From contig JABDBT010000001.1 of the NCBI GenBank assembly GCA_013288465.1, positions 1 to 56,774 on the forward strand: a stretch of DNA of 56,774 bases, read 5' to 3'. Shown here one piece after another: positions 39,906-49,870 of this stretch. The notes beneath the pieces are model-generated. The model did not search any database and was not told the DNA's origin. It worked only from the letters and a program-made list of their open reading frames with translations. Position 1 is the stretch's first letter. Every line of letters begins with the position of its first letter. The translations under genes and the position numbers were made by a program. This DNA is from Bacteroidota bacterium (GTDB taxonomy: Bacteria; Bacteroidota; Bacteroidia; Sphingobacteriales; Sphingobacteriaceae).

Positions 39906-42900
39906 TTAATTAGCTTGTTGATTTTCTTTAATACCAATAACCGGGACTTGTTTAGCCACAATCAGCTTATTTAATGCGGGCAGATCATCAGTCATTACCT
40001 TTTTTAATTTAGCTAACTGTACATCACTTTGGCCGCCTAATTCGTTAAATGTCTCCCTGGCCTGTTTACTGGGCGCATTTTCGCCACTTGCAACCACCCC
40101 ATATAAACCTGCCAGTTTATCATTTAACCGGATAGGGAAATTAAGCACATCCTGCCCGCTTTTTGATTTGGTTTGGTATAGCGCCTCTTCTATTGCGGTC
40201 AGTTTTTTATTAATGCTATCGGCCATGGTTTTGATCTCCTTCGTACCTGATTTATTCATTCTCGAGGTAAAATCATTGATCTGCGTACGTAAAGCGCGGA
40301 TATTTTTAATGGCTGTTTGCACTTCGTTATACTTATCACGTATTTGCAGTAAAAAGCCTGTCTGGGCATCATAATCAGCTTCCGTCATCTTGTAAAGAGG
40401 GTTTGGCTTGATCACAAACGGTACGTCAACCGAATCTTTTTCGAACCTGAAACGGGCGGTATATTTTCCCGGCGCTGCTTTAACTGTACCAACACCGCCG
40501 TTCCATAAAATGAGGCCTTCAATAGTTTCGCCCGGGGGATACAGCATATCCCATACAAACTGGTTCATGCCTGTATTAAAATCGATCTTATCACCGGCCT
40601 CTTTTGCTTTTTTGCTGAATGTTTTGATCAGTTTATGTTGCTTATCAAAAATGGTTATTGACACTTTAGAAGAATCGGATGCTTGCTTCAGATAGTAGTT
40701 AAACACAACCCCGTTCGGCGGGTTTTCGCCTGCGTTATGTACAACTGCCCGTCTGTTGCGTCCACCACGGCGGCCACCACCCTCGGCACGATAGGCATCG
40801 TTCACCGGGAAAACTTTCAGGTTTTCAGCAGGTATCGCGTCAGCTTTTTGCTGTACCAGGGTTAAATCATCAATTACGTAAAAAGCACGGCCCTGGGTGG
40901 CAACTATCAAGTCGTTATTTTTGATGGTGAGATCGGTAACCGGTACTTCCGGCAGGTTTAGCTGAAACTTTTTCCAGTTGTCGCCGCCGTCATAGCTGAT
41001 GTACATGCCATATTCAGTACCGGCATACAATAAACCCGGACGTTTTTTATCAGCCCGCAAAGTTCTGGCAAAGTGCATATTATCAATGCCTGTGGTAATC
41101 AGTTTCCAGGTTTCACCATAATCTTCCGTTTTAAATATATAAGGCGTAAAATCATCCAGTTTGTATTTGGTTCCTACAAAATAGGCGGTCCCTTTTTTAA
41201 ACGGATCAGTTTCAACGCAGTTCCACATCATCCATTTACCGGCTGCCGGTGGTGTTACATTTTTCCAGTTTTTGCCGGCGTCTTTGCTCACATAGATCAG
41301 CCCGTCATCGCTTCCTGTCCATAGCAGGTCTGTTTCCAATGCCGATTCTGCTGCTGTAAAAATGGTGCAGTAATATTCAACAGAGGTATTGTCCTTAGTA
41401 ATTGGCCCGCCGCTTGGCGCCTGTTTTGATTTATCGTCGGTGGTCAGGTCGGGGCTTATCATTTCCCAGCTTTGGCCTTCGTTCTCCGTTACAAATAAAT
41501 GATTGCCCGCTGTATATAAACGTTTAGGATTATTTGGCGAGAAAAAGATAGGGAAGTTCCATTGGAAACGGTATTTCAGTACATCGGCGCCCGCGCCCAT
41601 TGGGTTGTCGGGCCAAACATTTACGGCGCGGTTCTCGCCTGTTTTATGATCGAGGCGCGAAATATAGCCGCCATAATTGCCGCCATACACAATATCCGGG
41701 TTTAAAGGGTCGGCCACTATATAACCGCTTTCTGCACCTGCTGTTGATTCCCAATCAGCTTCGGTTATACCGGCAGGGCTGGCGCTCCGGCTCCTGATGC
41801 GTAAGGCGCTATTATCCTGTTGCGCGCCCAGGATGCGGTAAGGGAAGGCATTATCGGTAGTCACCCTATATATCTGGGCAGTAGGTTGATTGCTAAGCGT
41901 ACTCCATGTATTGGCGGCATCAAAGCTGATCTGCGCGCCGCCATCATCGGCAATGATCATACGCTTGCCGTCTTCGGGGTCTATCCAAAGGTCATGATGA
42001 TCGCTATGCGGCGTAGAAACACTTCTAAAGGTTTTGCCGCCATCCATACTGCGCATTAATTCTACATTGGGGCAATATACCAGGTCTTCATTTTTAGGAT
42101 CGACAAATACCTTATTATAATACCATGCCCGCTGCCTTATGTTGTTATCACTACTGGTTAAATTCCAGGTTTCGCCGCCGTCGTCGCTCATAAACAGCCC
42201 GCCTTTGGCATTTTCTACCAGCGCGTATATCTTATCCGTATTGCTTGGGGCAACCGCTAAATTAACCACGCCCCAGGTACCATTGGGCAGCCCTTTTTTG
42301 GTTGTTAAATTTTTCCAGGTTTCGCCGCCGTCTATGCTTTTGTATAAACCGCTTCCTTCGCCGCCGCTTTCCATGCTGTAAGGGGTGCGGCGCACATGCC
42401 ACATACCGGCATATAAAACAGAAGGGTTACCGGGCTCCATTACCAGGTCAGAGCAGCCTGTATTGTTGTTAACAAACAGGGTCTTTTTCCAGGTTTTTCC
42501 GCCATCGGTTGTTTTAAAAACGCCCCTTTCATTATTTGGCCCAAACAAATGGCCCATAGAGGCAACCCAAACTATATCCGGATTTTGAGGGTCGATGATG
42601 ATGCGGACGATATGCCTTGCATCTTTCAACCCTATATTTTTCCAGCTGCGGCCACCATCATTACTGCGCCACATACCGTTTAACCCTTCTGATACGTTTC
42701 CGCGAAGCGTGTTTTCACCTTCGCCAACATATACCACTGATTCATCACCCGGCGCAACCGCAACCGCGCCAATGGTACCGCCAAAATATTTATCGCTTAC
42801 ATTTTTCCAGTTGGCACCGGCATCGGTGGTTTTCCATACTCCGCCGCCTGTAGCGCCAAAATAAAAGGTGCTTCTGTTTTTATAACTTCCGGCCACCGCA

Positions 42901-43064
42901 CCGCTGCGGCCACCGCGGAAAGGCCCTACTAACCTATATTTGGTAGTAGCGTAATAAGTTGAGTCAACGTTATTTTGGGCCACAGGCTGCTTGCTTTTTT
43001 TCTGTCCAAAAGAGGGCAGAACAGCTAAAAAAGCAAGAAAAATAAGCAATATGTTCTTTTTCAA
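39906..43064 (-). CDS. Exported Asp-box/sortilin-like protein, copy 1 (1052 aa)
   Basis: Large secreted or surface protein with a signal peptide (about 1-20, ending PSFGQ) and roughly ten Asp-box repeats (pattern S/T-x-D-x-G-x-x-W): TTDAGANW, SNDGGRSW, TTDGGKTW, SIDGGETW, SDDGGETW, SMDGGKTF, TENEGQSW, SKDAGKNW, TEDYGETW and SYDGGDNW. These mark one or two multi-bladed beta-propellers of the VPS10/sortilin or BNR kind. The last ~300 residues (from about 740) form a beta and then helical tail, including an RGGRNRR basic patch and a coiled-coil-like end. Often labelled glycosyl hydrolase, but no catalytic residues are identifiable; ligand binding is more likely. Paralogue of the preceding gene, 63 nt away. 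Confidence 0.83.
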   Translation of the reverse strand: MKKNILLIFLAFLAVLPSFGQKKSKQPVAQNNVDSTYYATTKYRLVGPFRGGRSGAVAGSYKNRSTFYFGATGGGVWKTTDAGANWKNVSDKYFGGTIGAVAVAPGDESVVYVGEGENTLRGNVSEGLNGMWRSNDGGRSWKNIGLKDARHIVRIIIDPQNPDIVWVASMGHLFGPNNERGVFKTTDGGKTWKKTLFVNNNTGCSDLVMEPGNPSVLYAGMWHVRRTPYSMESGGEGSGLYKSIDGGETWKNLTTKKGLPNGTWGVVNLAVAPSNTDKIYALVENAKGGLFMSDDGGETWNLTSSDNNIRQRAWYYNKVFVDPKNEDLVYCPNVELMRSMDGGKTFRSVSTPHSDHHDLWIDPEDGKRMIIADDGGAQISFDAANTWSTLSNQPTAQIYRVTTDNAFPYRILGAQQDNSALRIRSRSASPAGITEADWESTAGAESGYIVADPLNPDIVYGGNYGGYISRLDHKTGENRAVNVWPDNPMGAGADVLKYRFQWNFPIFFSPNNPKRLYTAGNHLFVTENEGQSWEMISPDLTTDDKSKQAPSGGPITKDNTSVEYYCTIFTAAESALETDLLWTGSDDGLIYVSKDAGKNWKNVTPPAAGKWMMWNCVETDPFKKGTAYFVGTKYKLDDFTPYIFKTEDYGETWKLITTGIDNMHFARTLRADKKRPGLLYAGTEYGMYISYDGGDNWKKFQLNLPEVPVTDLTIKNNDLIVATQGRAFYVIDDLTLVQQKADAIPAENLKVFPVNDAYRAEGGGRRGGRNRRAVVHNAGENPPNGVVFNYYLKQASDSSKVSITIFDKQHKLIKTFSKKAKEAGDKIDFNTGMNQFVWDMLYPPGETIEGLILWNGGVGTVKAAPGKYTARFRFEKDSVDVPFVIKPNPLYKMTEADYDAQTGFLLQIRDKYNEVQTAIKNIRALRTQINDFTSRMNKSGTKEIKTMADSINKKLTAIEEALYQTKSKSGQDVLNFPIRLNDKLAGLYGVVASGENAPSKQARETFNELGGQSDVQLAKLKKVMTDDLPALNKLIVAKQVPVIGIKENQQAN

Positions 43065-43127
43065 AATAGTAAGGATTAGTTAATGATAAAATAATCTGTA
43101 TCCGAATTTTTTATAACAGCAATAAAA

Positions 43128-46100
43128 CTATAAGCTAATTTTCTCTACCCCTGCCTGGGCTAACTGATCATTTATCGACTTTAGTTCGGCACCGGTAAGT
43201 TTTTGGTATTTTACATAAAGCCCGTTAAATGCTGTACTAGCTTGTTTGGCTGCATTAGCGGCCTGGGTAGTAACCGGCATTTCGCTATCCTCCATCAAAT
43301 TCATCGCTGCATTCAGGTTCCCTTTTACGCCGTTTAGCGTGCCACTGCCGCCACCGCCGCCTCCACCACGGCGACCGCCACCTCCACCACCGCCAAGCAA
43401 TTGACCGGCCTCGGTAGAGAAACCTGTTAACGCGGTTGATAAAGCCCCGGTTGTTTTTGGTGATATGATTTTGATCTGCGCCTGTAAACTTTGGATTTTC
43501 CCGGTGATTTCATTGATCAGGAGGATTTTTTGATAACAGCTATCAGATAATACAAATTGCCTTTTGATCTCGGCCGGTGGCGTTTTTACCCGCGGGTCCA
43601 GCTTAATGGCTAAATGTTGGGTATAAACCTTGCCATCCACCGTTAATTTTAAGGTATAGGTGCCGGGCATTACCCACGGCGACGTAGGGACAGGAGCCGT
43701 ATTGCCATAAATAGCCGAAATAGCATAAGCGGCAGGGCTTGGCAAAGGTTGCTCATGCATATCCCATATAAAACGATGTGCCCCCTCTGCAGCAGGCAGT
43801 ATTTGTTGCGGGCGAATCCAGTATAATGGAATATTTACCGGCGGTACGTCATAAGGCTTATCGTCGCTCCTGAAGGTGCGCACTACTCTTCCGGCCTCGT
43901 CAGCTATCTCTAAGCTGACTACTGATTTGGCGTCTTTAGCCAGGTAATAATCTATGATAGCACCATCGGGCGGGTTTTGCCCGGCAGGCTCTTCCTGGGG
44001 CAGGGGCGTATCGCTGTTCATGTTCCATCTTACCCGGTAGGCCAGGCCGGTTTCATACAATACGGTATGTTTCGGCTCTTTTAATTTTACAAGGTTACGC
44101 AATGCGGCAATATCATCCATGATCCAGAATGAACGGCCGTGAGTGGCAACAACCAAATCATTGTCTTTGATCACCAGGTCGCGGATAGACGTTGCAGGCA
44201 TATTTAACCTTAGCGGCTGCCAGCTCTCGCCGTCATTAAACGATACATAAACAGCTGTTTCAGTACCGGCAAATAGTAAGCCTTTGCAATAAGGATCTTC
44301 CCTAACTGCGTTAACCGGCTGGGTTGGTAAACCCGCAGTTATTTTTTTCCAGGTTTTGCCGCCATCATGGGTTTTAAAGATGTATGGATTCATATCATCC
44401 ATCCTTATCTTATTAACCGCAGCATAAGCAGTCATATCGTCAAAATGTCCTGCATCTATTAGCGATATCTTATTCCACGAGGTGATTTCAGCCGGGGTAA
44501 CGTTTTTCCAGGTTTTGCCGCCATCGTTGGTGAGGTGGATGAGGCCGTCATCCGTGCCTGCCCAAATGGTATTGATATTTTTGTTAGATGGCGCAACGGT
44601 ATAAATTACGCCACGCTGTGCCATTGTCTTTACACTCTCGGTATTAAACACACCAACGCTTGGCGGCACATCCCAGGTTTTTCTTGTCAGATCGGGGCTA
44701 ATGGTTGACCATGAATTGCCGCCATCCATCGTTTTAAATAATACGTTACCGGCGTAAAAAAGGCTTTTGTTATCAACCGGCGAAAAAATAACCGGGGCTG
44801 TACGCAGGAAACGATAACCGCCTCCGCGCCCAACCTGTGGGGCAATGTTTTGCACCTGCCCGGTTGTTTTATCATATTTTGTAAGCTTGCCTCCGTAAAT
44901 TAGGTTAGGGTTAAGCGGGTCAGGAGCTATGTAGCCATATTCTTCAGCCCCTACAGCATGCCATTCCCTAAAGGTGATCTGTCCGTCGTTCCCCCTGCTG
45001 GCAATACCTATCGAGCCGCTTTCCTGCTGCCCGCCATAAACATTATATGGGAATGCATTGTCGGTATTTACATGGTAAAATTGCGCGGTGGGCTGGTTAT
45101 ACCATGAACTCCATGTTTGGCCGCCGTTAACCGTAATTTCTGCCCCCTGGTCGCTTACCAATAAAATTATTTCGGGATGCTCTGGGTTGATCCACAAGCG
45201 GTGATAATCATCACCACCCGGTGCGCCACGAATAGCTTTCCAGGTTTTACCGCCATCTAACGATTTCCAGGTAACTACGTTGGCCAGGTATATCACGTCG
45301 GGATTTTTCGGGTCAACTTTACACTCGGCGAAGTCGCCCCCGCGTTCCCATAAACGGGTATCCATATTTTGTTCAGACCATGACTCCCCGCCATCGTCCG
45401 ACCGGTAAAAACCACCGCCTTTGGCAGCATCAACACAGGCATACAACCTGTTGGGGTTGTTTGGCGCAATACAAAAGCCAATACGGGCCAACCCATCGGC
45501 AATGGTTGGCAGGCCCTTGGTTAACTTCTTCCAGGTAGTACCACCGTCGGTAGATTTGAACAAACCACTTTCAGGCCCGTCCCACTGCCCATTTTCCCAT
45601 GGCCCCTGCCTTGCTGCCCACATATCGGCATAAATAATATTCGTGTTTTTAGGGTCGATAGCTACTTGTATTGCACCCGTATTTTCATCCTTGTATAATA
45701 CTTTTTCCCATGTTTTGCCACCGTTTACGGTTCTGAATATACCTCTTTCAGCATTTGGCCCGTAAGGGTGCCCCAAAGCAGCTATGAATACCCTGTTTTC
45801 ATCATTTGGGTCAACGGCTACGCCGCCAATTTGCTGCGCGTTTTTTAAACCGGTATTTATCCAGGTTTTACCTGCATCGGCTGATTTATAAATACCATCT
45901 CCAACCGAAAGATCTGGTCTTTGCAAGCCTTCACCGCTGCCGGCATATATCACATTGGGATTGGACGGCGCTACGGCAAGATCACCTATTGAACCGGTTG
46001 GCTGTTCGTCAAAAACGGATTGCCATGTTCGGCCGAAGTCTGTAGTTTTCCATACACCGCCATTGTTCACCCCGATGTAGAAAACGTTTGGTTGTTGTGC

Positions 46101-46274
46101 TACACCCGTCGCGCCAACTGTTCGGCCCCCACGATGCGGGCCTATCATCCGCCATTGCAACATATTATAAGCCGATGGATCGGTTATTTGTGCAAAAGTG
46201 TTTGTTGCCGATAAAAGCAAACAGAAGGCGGCAGCGGCATGCCAAAAGAATTTAAAGGTAAATTTTGTGCGCAT
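43128..46274 (-). CDS. Exported Asp-box/sortilin-like protein, copy 2 (1048 aa)
   Basis: Paralogue of the neighbouring protein with the same order of parts. Signal peptide about 1-29 (ending TNTFAQ). About eleven Asp-boxes: TTDFGRTW, SADAGKTW, TVNGGKTW, STDGGTTW, SDDGGESW, SLDGGKTW, TVNGGQTW, TMDGGNSW, TNDGGKTW, THDGGKTW and SFNDGESW, making a sortilin-like propeller. Both share MIGPHRGGR/LVGPFRGGR and VVATHGRSFWIMDD/VVATQGRAFYVIDD segments. The C-terminal ~250 residues differ most and contain an unusual run of two seven-glycine blocks separated by Arg-Arg (about 960-975), which looks like a flexible linker. Lies 93 nt after the receptor gene, probably co-transcribed. Confidence 0.83.
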   Translation of the reverse strand: MRTKFTFKFFWHAAAAFCLLLSATNTFAQITDPSAYNMLQWRMIGPHRGGRTVGATGVAQQPNVFYIGVNNGGVWKTTDFGRTWQSVFDEQPTGSIGDLAVAPSNPNVIYAGSGEGLQRPDLSVGDGIYKSADAGKTWINTGLKNAQQIGGVAVDPNDENRVFIAALGHPYGPNAERGIFRTVNGGKTWEKVLYKDENTGAIQVAIDPKNTNIIYADMWAARQGPWENGQWDGPESGLFKSTDGGTTWKKLTKGLPTIADGLARIGFCIAPNNPNRLYACVDAAKGGGFYRSDDGGESWSEQNMDTRLWERGGDFAECKVDPKNPDVIYLANVVTWKSLDGGKTWKAIRGAPGGDDYHRLWINPEHPEIILLVSDQGAEITVNGGQTWSSWYNQPTAQFYHVNTDNAFPYNVYGGQQESGSIGIASRGNDGQITFREWHAVGAEEYGYIAPDPLNPNLIYGGKLTKYDKTTGQVQNIAPQVGRGGGYRFLRTAPVIFSPVDNKSLFYAGNVLFKTMDGGNSWSTISPDLTRKTWDVPPSVGVFNTESVKTMAQRGVIYTVAPSNKNINTIWAGTDDGLIHLTNDGGKTWKNVTPAEITSWNKISLIDAGHFDDMTAYAAVNKIRMDDMNPYIFKTHDGGKTWKKITAGLPTQPVNAVREDPYCKGLLFAGTETAVYVSFNDGESWQPLRLNMPATSIRDLVIKDNDLVVATHGRSFWIMDDIAALRNLVKLKEPKHTVLYETGLAYRVRWNMNSDTPLPQEEPAGQNPPDGAIIDYYLAKDAKSVVSLEIADEAGRVVRTFRSDDKPYDVPPVNIPLYWIRPQQILPAAEGAHRFIWDMHEQPLPSPAAYAISAIYGNTAPVPTSPWVMPGTYTLKLTVDGKVYTQHLAIKLDPRVKTPPAEIKRQFVLSDSCYQKILLINEITGKIQSLQAQIKIISPKTTGALSTALTGFSTEAGQLLGGGGGGGRRGGGGGGGSGTLNGVKGNLNAAMNLMEDSEMPVTTQAANAAKQASTAFNGLYVKYQKLTGAELKSINDQLAQAGVEKISL

Positions 46275-46367
46275 AGCTTAAGGGGTTAAATGGAAAGAGC
46301 GAATTTGATATAACGGTAATTGAAAGTTACCAAAATTTATTTCATATACTAAAATTTAAAAGATAGC

Positions 46368-48881
46368 TTATATTGTTTTAGGTGAAAAATCAAGTGGAAT
46401 TATCAATTTGATACTCAGGTTTCTACCCATATTAAACACGCCGACCCTACCAGTAGTATAATTTACCGGATCGTATTTAAACCGGCTCATATAATCAATG
46501 TAAGCCGTGTTAAACAGGTTATTGCAAATCAGGTATAATTTACAAACAATCTTCCCGTTGGAAACTATATCGCCGCCTGCGCCCATATTAAATAATATGT
46601 ATCCTTTGGTAGCGGCTGTACTTGCCGCATACTCATAAGGGGTTAAAGCTGTATTTAAGCCATTGTAAATAGCATACTGCCGGTAAATTTTTTCCTGCTC
46701 AAAACAACTTAGTACCCCCACTTTAAAATAGGCATTACTGATGCTTTTACCCAGGGTGCTAAACGGAAATTTAAGGTCGGCAGTTACGCGGGTTGGGGGT
46801 ACAAACGGTAAATATTTGGTAGAATCGGGAGCATGCAATAATCCGCCCATCACATAACTAAGGGTTGAATTAAGTTGTACCCAAGGCAGGGTTGAAGGAT
46901 GAATGTTTACCGCTATTTCTCCGCCATATAATTGGGCCTGGCCCTGTGTATATTTATAAACAGGCGCTGCACCCAAACCTGCCGCATTTAATGAATTGTT
47001 AATTGAATCAAGCCCCGAAGCAGTTTTTAAGCCCCTTGCATAAATGAAGTCGTTTATCCGGTTATTAAACAGATCAATTTCAAAATCAATATCCTTCGCG
47101 TTTACGCCAAAAGCCAGGTCCTCTTCCAGGCTGGTTTCAGGTTTAAGGGTTGGGTCGCCAATTTCATATACCACGGTACCGTCATGCACACCATTCGCAG
47201 CACATTCGGCTACGTTTGGCGCCCGCCATCCCCGTGCTATATTAGCTTTCAGGAACATGGTTTTAGACAGGTCGTATGTGCCGCCAAAACTAAACGACAT
47301 ACCACTGAACCGCGAGGTAAACCCCGGGAACTCATGAAAAGCATTAACAGCATTTGGGGCAGCCGGCGCCTGGTTGGTTGAGTCAACCCAATGGTCAATG
47401 CCATTAAATGTACGGGTATCATACCTTATGCCACCGGTTAAATTCAATTTGCCTATTTTCTTACTGGCAATAGCAAATGCCCCAATTTCAAAAAAGTTAT
47501 AGTTAGGGATCAGCATTAATGTGCCCAAACTTTGGGACGATTGATAAACCCCGTTAACCCCGCCCGAAAAATCAAACCCATTAATTTGCGGCGCTATATA
47601 ACGCACATCATAAGTGGCGGCATTTGAAGAATAATAAATATCGGCCGTATTGGGAATGGTGGGGTCATTTGCCTCCTGCCGCTGGTTTTTTTGCCATGAA
47701 AATATTCCCTTGATGCGACCGTCGCCCACCGCTGCGCTATTGTCCCAAACAATTTTTGTATGCCTTATCCTTTGGTTAATTACAAATGGTGTGTACGAGG
47801 TTTGTTCCTGTTTTGTGGGGATCACATAGGTAGGCGCGCCATTGTTTAGTTGCGGGTAAGCAACCTGCCTTTCCATGACGCCTGTTGTTGAATCCCGTGT
47901 TCCATCCACAATGCCGGTTTGCATATCAAAATAGCTTGCATGTACCTGGGTATATCCCCATTTGCGGTGCAGCCCGATAGTACCGTCGGCATTAAAATTG
48001 CTGAATTGCGAGTTTAAAACATAGCCATCGTATTTATTTTGATAAGCATGGGCCCTGGTATTATCTATCCTTGCGCTCCACGAGATCCCTTTGTTTGTAC
48101 CCGCCAAATGAGCCATTGTGTTCATTAACCCATTGTTGCTTTGGTAATTATAAAGGATATCGCCTTTTACCTGGCCATCCGGCAGGGGTTGGTCGGGGAT
48201 AAGGTTTATCACTCCGGCTATAGCATCAGAACCATAAGCCAGCGAAGCCGGGCCTTTTAAAATTTCATATTTATTTACCGCATCGGGGTCGGCCTCTATG
48301 CCAAACTCATCAAACCAGGCCTGGTCAACCTGTTGCACGCCATCATTTACAGTTAATACACGGTTGTAGCCTAAGCCCCGAATAACAGGTTTAGCAATGC
48401 TTTGCCCGTCGGTAATTGCCGAAACGCCCGGTGTTTTTGCAATAGCATCAATTACATTAGTGGCCGAATTTTCAAGCAGGTCGGCAGCGTTTACGGTAGT
48501 AATTGCAATGGGTGCCTTCTGTTTATCGGTTGCCATGGTAACACCGGTAACAATAACCTCTTTTAATTGAAAAGCAGAGGATTCAAGGACGAAATCTTTC
48601 CGGGTAGCCCCTTTAACCGCAATGCTTTCAATTTTTGTGGCGTACCCGGCAATACTTATATCCACCAAATAAACCCCGCCGGGAATGTTTTTTATATCAT
48701 ACCTGCCAAGTGAATCTGAATAGGCGGCTATATTAATATCACGAATACTTATTGCAGCGCCCTTAATGGGTTTATTGCTTTTTGAGTCTTTTACAACACC
48801 ACTTAAATGATTTTGAGCTTTTAGCGAAAAAGAAAAGAGTAATAAATAGAATAAGGTAATTAAAGTAAAATTATAATTCAT
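46368..48881 (-). CDS. TonB-dependent receptor with carboxypeptidase-like domain (837 aa)
   Basis: Outer-membrane importer and first gene of the five-gene minus-strand cluster. Signal peptide about 1-22 (ending SLKAQ), regulatory-like domain ~25-108 (LSGVVKDSKSNKPIKGAAIS), plug ~115-230 (APIAITTVNAADLLENSATN, KPVIRGLGYNRVLTVNDGVQ, EILKGPASLAYGSDAIAGVI), then a 22-stranded-type barrel (GWRAPNVAECAANGVHDG, PTLKPETSLEEDLAFG, a C-terminus ending in NMGRNLSIKLIIPLDF). The plug resembles metal or siderophore receptors more than SusC, and no SusD is present. The substrate is not decidable from sequence; the cluster points to a metal-organic complex, peptide or dicarboxylate. Confidence 0.86.
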   Translation of the reverse strand: MNYNFTLITLFYLLLFSFSLKAQNHLSGVVKDSKSNKPIKGAAISIRDINIAAYSDSLGRYDIKNIPGGVYLVDISIAGYATKIESIAVKGATRKDFVLESSAFQLKEVIVTGVTMATDKQKAPIAITTVNAADLLENSATNVIDAIAKTPGVSAITDGQSIAKPVIRGLGYNRVLTVNDGVQQVDQAWFDEFGIEADPDAVNKYEILKGPASLAYGSDAIAGVINLIPDQPLPDGQVKGDILYNYQSNNGLMNTMAHLAGTNKGISWSARIDNTRAHAYQNKYDGYVLNSQFSNFNADGTIGLHRKWGYTQVHASYFDMQTGIVDGTRDSTTGVMERQVAYPQLNNGAPTYVIPTKQEQTSYTPFVINQRIRHTKIVWDNSAAVGDGRIKGIFSWQKNQRQEANDPTIPNTADIYYSSNAATYDVRYIAPQINGFDFSGGVNGVYQSSQSLGTLMLIPNYNFFEIGAFAIASKKIGKLNLTGGIRYDTRTFNGIDHWVDSTNQAPAAPNAVNAFHEFPGFTSRFSGMSFSFGGTYDLSKTMFLKANIARGWRAPNVAECAANGVHDGTVVYEIGDPTLKPETSLEEDLAFGVNAKDIDFEIDLFNNRINDFIYARGLKTASGLDSINNSLNAAGLGAAPVYKYTQGQAQLYGGEIAVNIHPSTLPWVQLNSTLSYVMGGLLHAPDSTKYLPFVPPTRVTADLKFPFSTLGKSISNAYFKVGVLSCFEQEKIYRQYAIYNGLNTALTPYEYAASTAATKGYILFNMGAGGDIVSNGKIVCKLYLICNNLFNTAYIDYMSRFKYDPVNYTTGRVGVFNMGRNLSIKLIIPLDFSPKTI

Positions 48882-48982
48882 AGAGCAGGATTAAAGGGTT
48901 AAATAAAGCAGGCATATTATTAAGCTATGTTTTTGTGACCTTGAATAATACTTCTTTTGCGATAATAAGGTAAAGTGTAAAT

Positions 48983-49000
48983 TTTAATAAATTTATTAAA
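48983..49000. promoter_or_regulatory. Perfect 18-nt A/T palindrome, possible operator
   Basis: TTTAATAAA followed by its complement TTTATTAAA, about 100 bp upstream of the receptor ATG in the divergent spacer. A dimeric repressor, for instance a metal regulator, could bind here. The A/T composition makes chance occurrence fairly likely. Confidence 0.35.
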
Positions 49001-49186
49001 TAGTATTCCTCAACAAAATCAATTAAAGGCATTTGCCCCAATAATTAATTAAAATATGCTTTTATATTAAGATTTTTACAATGTATAGCTGTGTTATGCT
49101 AACAGACCTGCCAGTCAGGCAATAAAAACTACAAGATATAATTTTAAGATTTTTAACCCCGATTGTGGTAGATACACCCACTTTTC

Positions 49187-49218
49187 ATTGACCGATAAAA
49201 TTTTTATCCCTAATTTTG
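49187..49218 (+). promoter_or_regulatory. Bacteroidota-type promoter for the small membrane protein
   Basis: ATTG (49187-49190, one mismatch to TTTG), a 20-bp spacer and a perfect TAATTTTG (49211-49218) fit the -33/-7 consensus. The start point would lie some 25 nt before the ATG at 49252. Confidence 0.5.
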
Positions 49219-49251
49219 GACTATTATTTATGATTGTTCGTTTTAACTTCC

Positions 49252-49635
49252 ATGCGAAAGTTTAGATCACAAGTCTTTTTTAAATACCTGGTGCTGGTTT
49301 TTTTAATGGTGTATCTGTTTGGGTCGTTTTCCAATATGTTTTGCATCCCACGTTATTCACCCATTAGTATAATAACATTTACGCCGCCTTTCTTCGCTTT
49401 TAACAAGGTGGTAAAAAATATTAATTACCATACCGCCAATTTTTTACAGCTTATTGATAAATCGGTGTTGAATAATGATCAGTTGGATGCTACCAGCTTT
49501 GTTCCTAAATGTTTGCTGCTCATTTTCTTTGGATTTGGTTTGTTCAAACTAAAACTAAGATCAACGCCGCGCCGATCAAATGTATTTTACAATCTTCAGT
49601 ACTCCTATCTTTCCTTGTGCACCTTACGGATCTGA
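49252..49635 (+). CDS. Small membrane protein of unknown function (127 aa)
   Basis: Protein with two membrane helices: one at about 9-27 (FFKYLVLVFLMVYLFGSF) and one at about 82-98 (KCLLLIFFGFGLF). Between them is a ~55-residue loop containing CIPRYSPISIITFTPP and NYHTANFLQLIDKS, probably periplasmic. The ATG at 49252 is chosen as it lies behind a good promoter and gives a short basic N-terminus (MRKFRSQ); an earlier in-frame ATG at 49234 is less suitable. It is divergent from the receptor gene and so may share its control. No family recognised; coding status is moderately supported by the promoter and helix layout. Confidence 0.5.
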   Translation: MRKFRSQVFFKYLVLVFLMVYLFGSFSNMFCIPRYSPISIITFTPPFFAFNKVVKNINYHTANFLQLIDKSVLNNDQLDATSFVPKCLLLIFFGFGLFKLKLRSTPRRSNVFYNLQYSYLSLCTLRI

Positions 49636-49870
49636 TACCGGTAAACTAAAAGGTTTACATCAATTTATTTTGCTATGTTTTAGTTATTGGTTATTGCATG
49701 CCCTAATACCAGGTGCATGTCATTAACCAGGCTATAGCCATACCGGATGATCAAAACATCGATTTGACGTAATCCTGCTCACACCCTACAACCCGAATTA
49801 ACGGTTGTATTTAACCAGAATATTAATAACGTTTTCATTTTATACTATAACACCATAACAATTTTCAATC

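Larger units (their letters stand above)
48882..49251. other. Divergent intergenic region (370 bp)
   Basis: A/T-rich spacer between the TonB-dependent receptor gene (minus) and a small membrane protein gene (plus). It contains a perfect 18-nt palindrome at 48983-49000 and a promoter for the plus-strand gene at 49187-49218; both are entered separately. No RNA gene or coding frame is supported. Confidence 0.7.
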
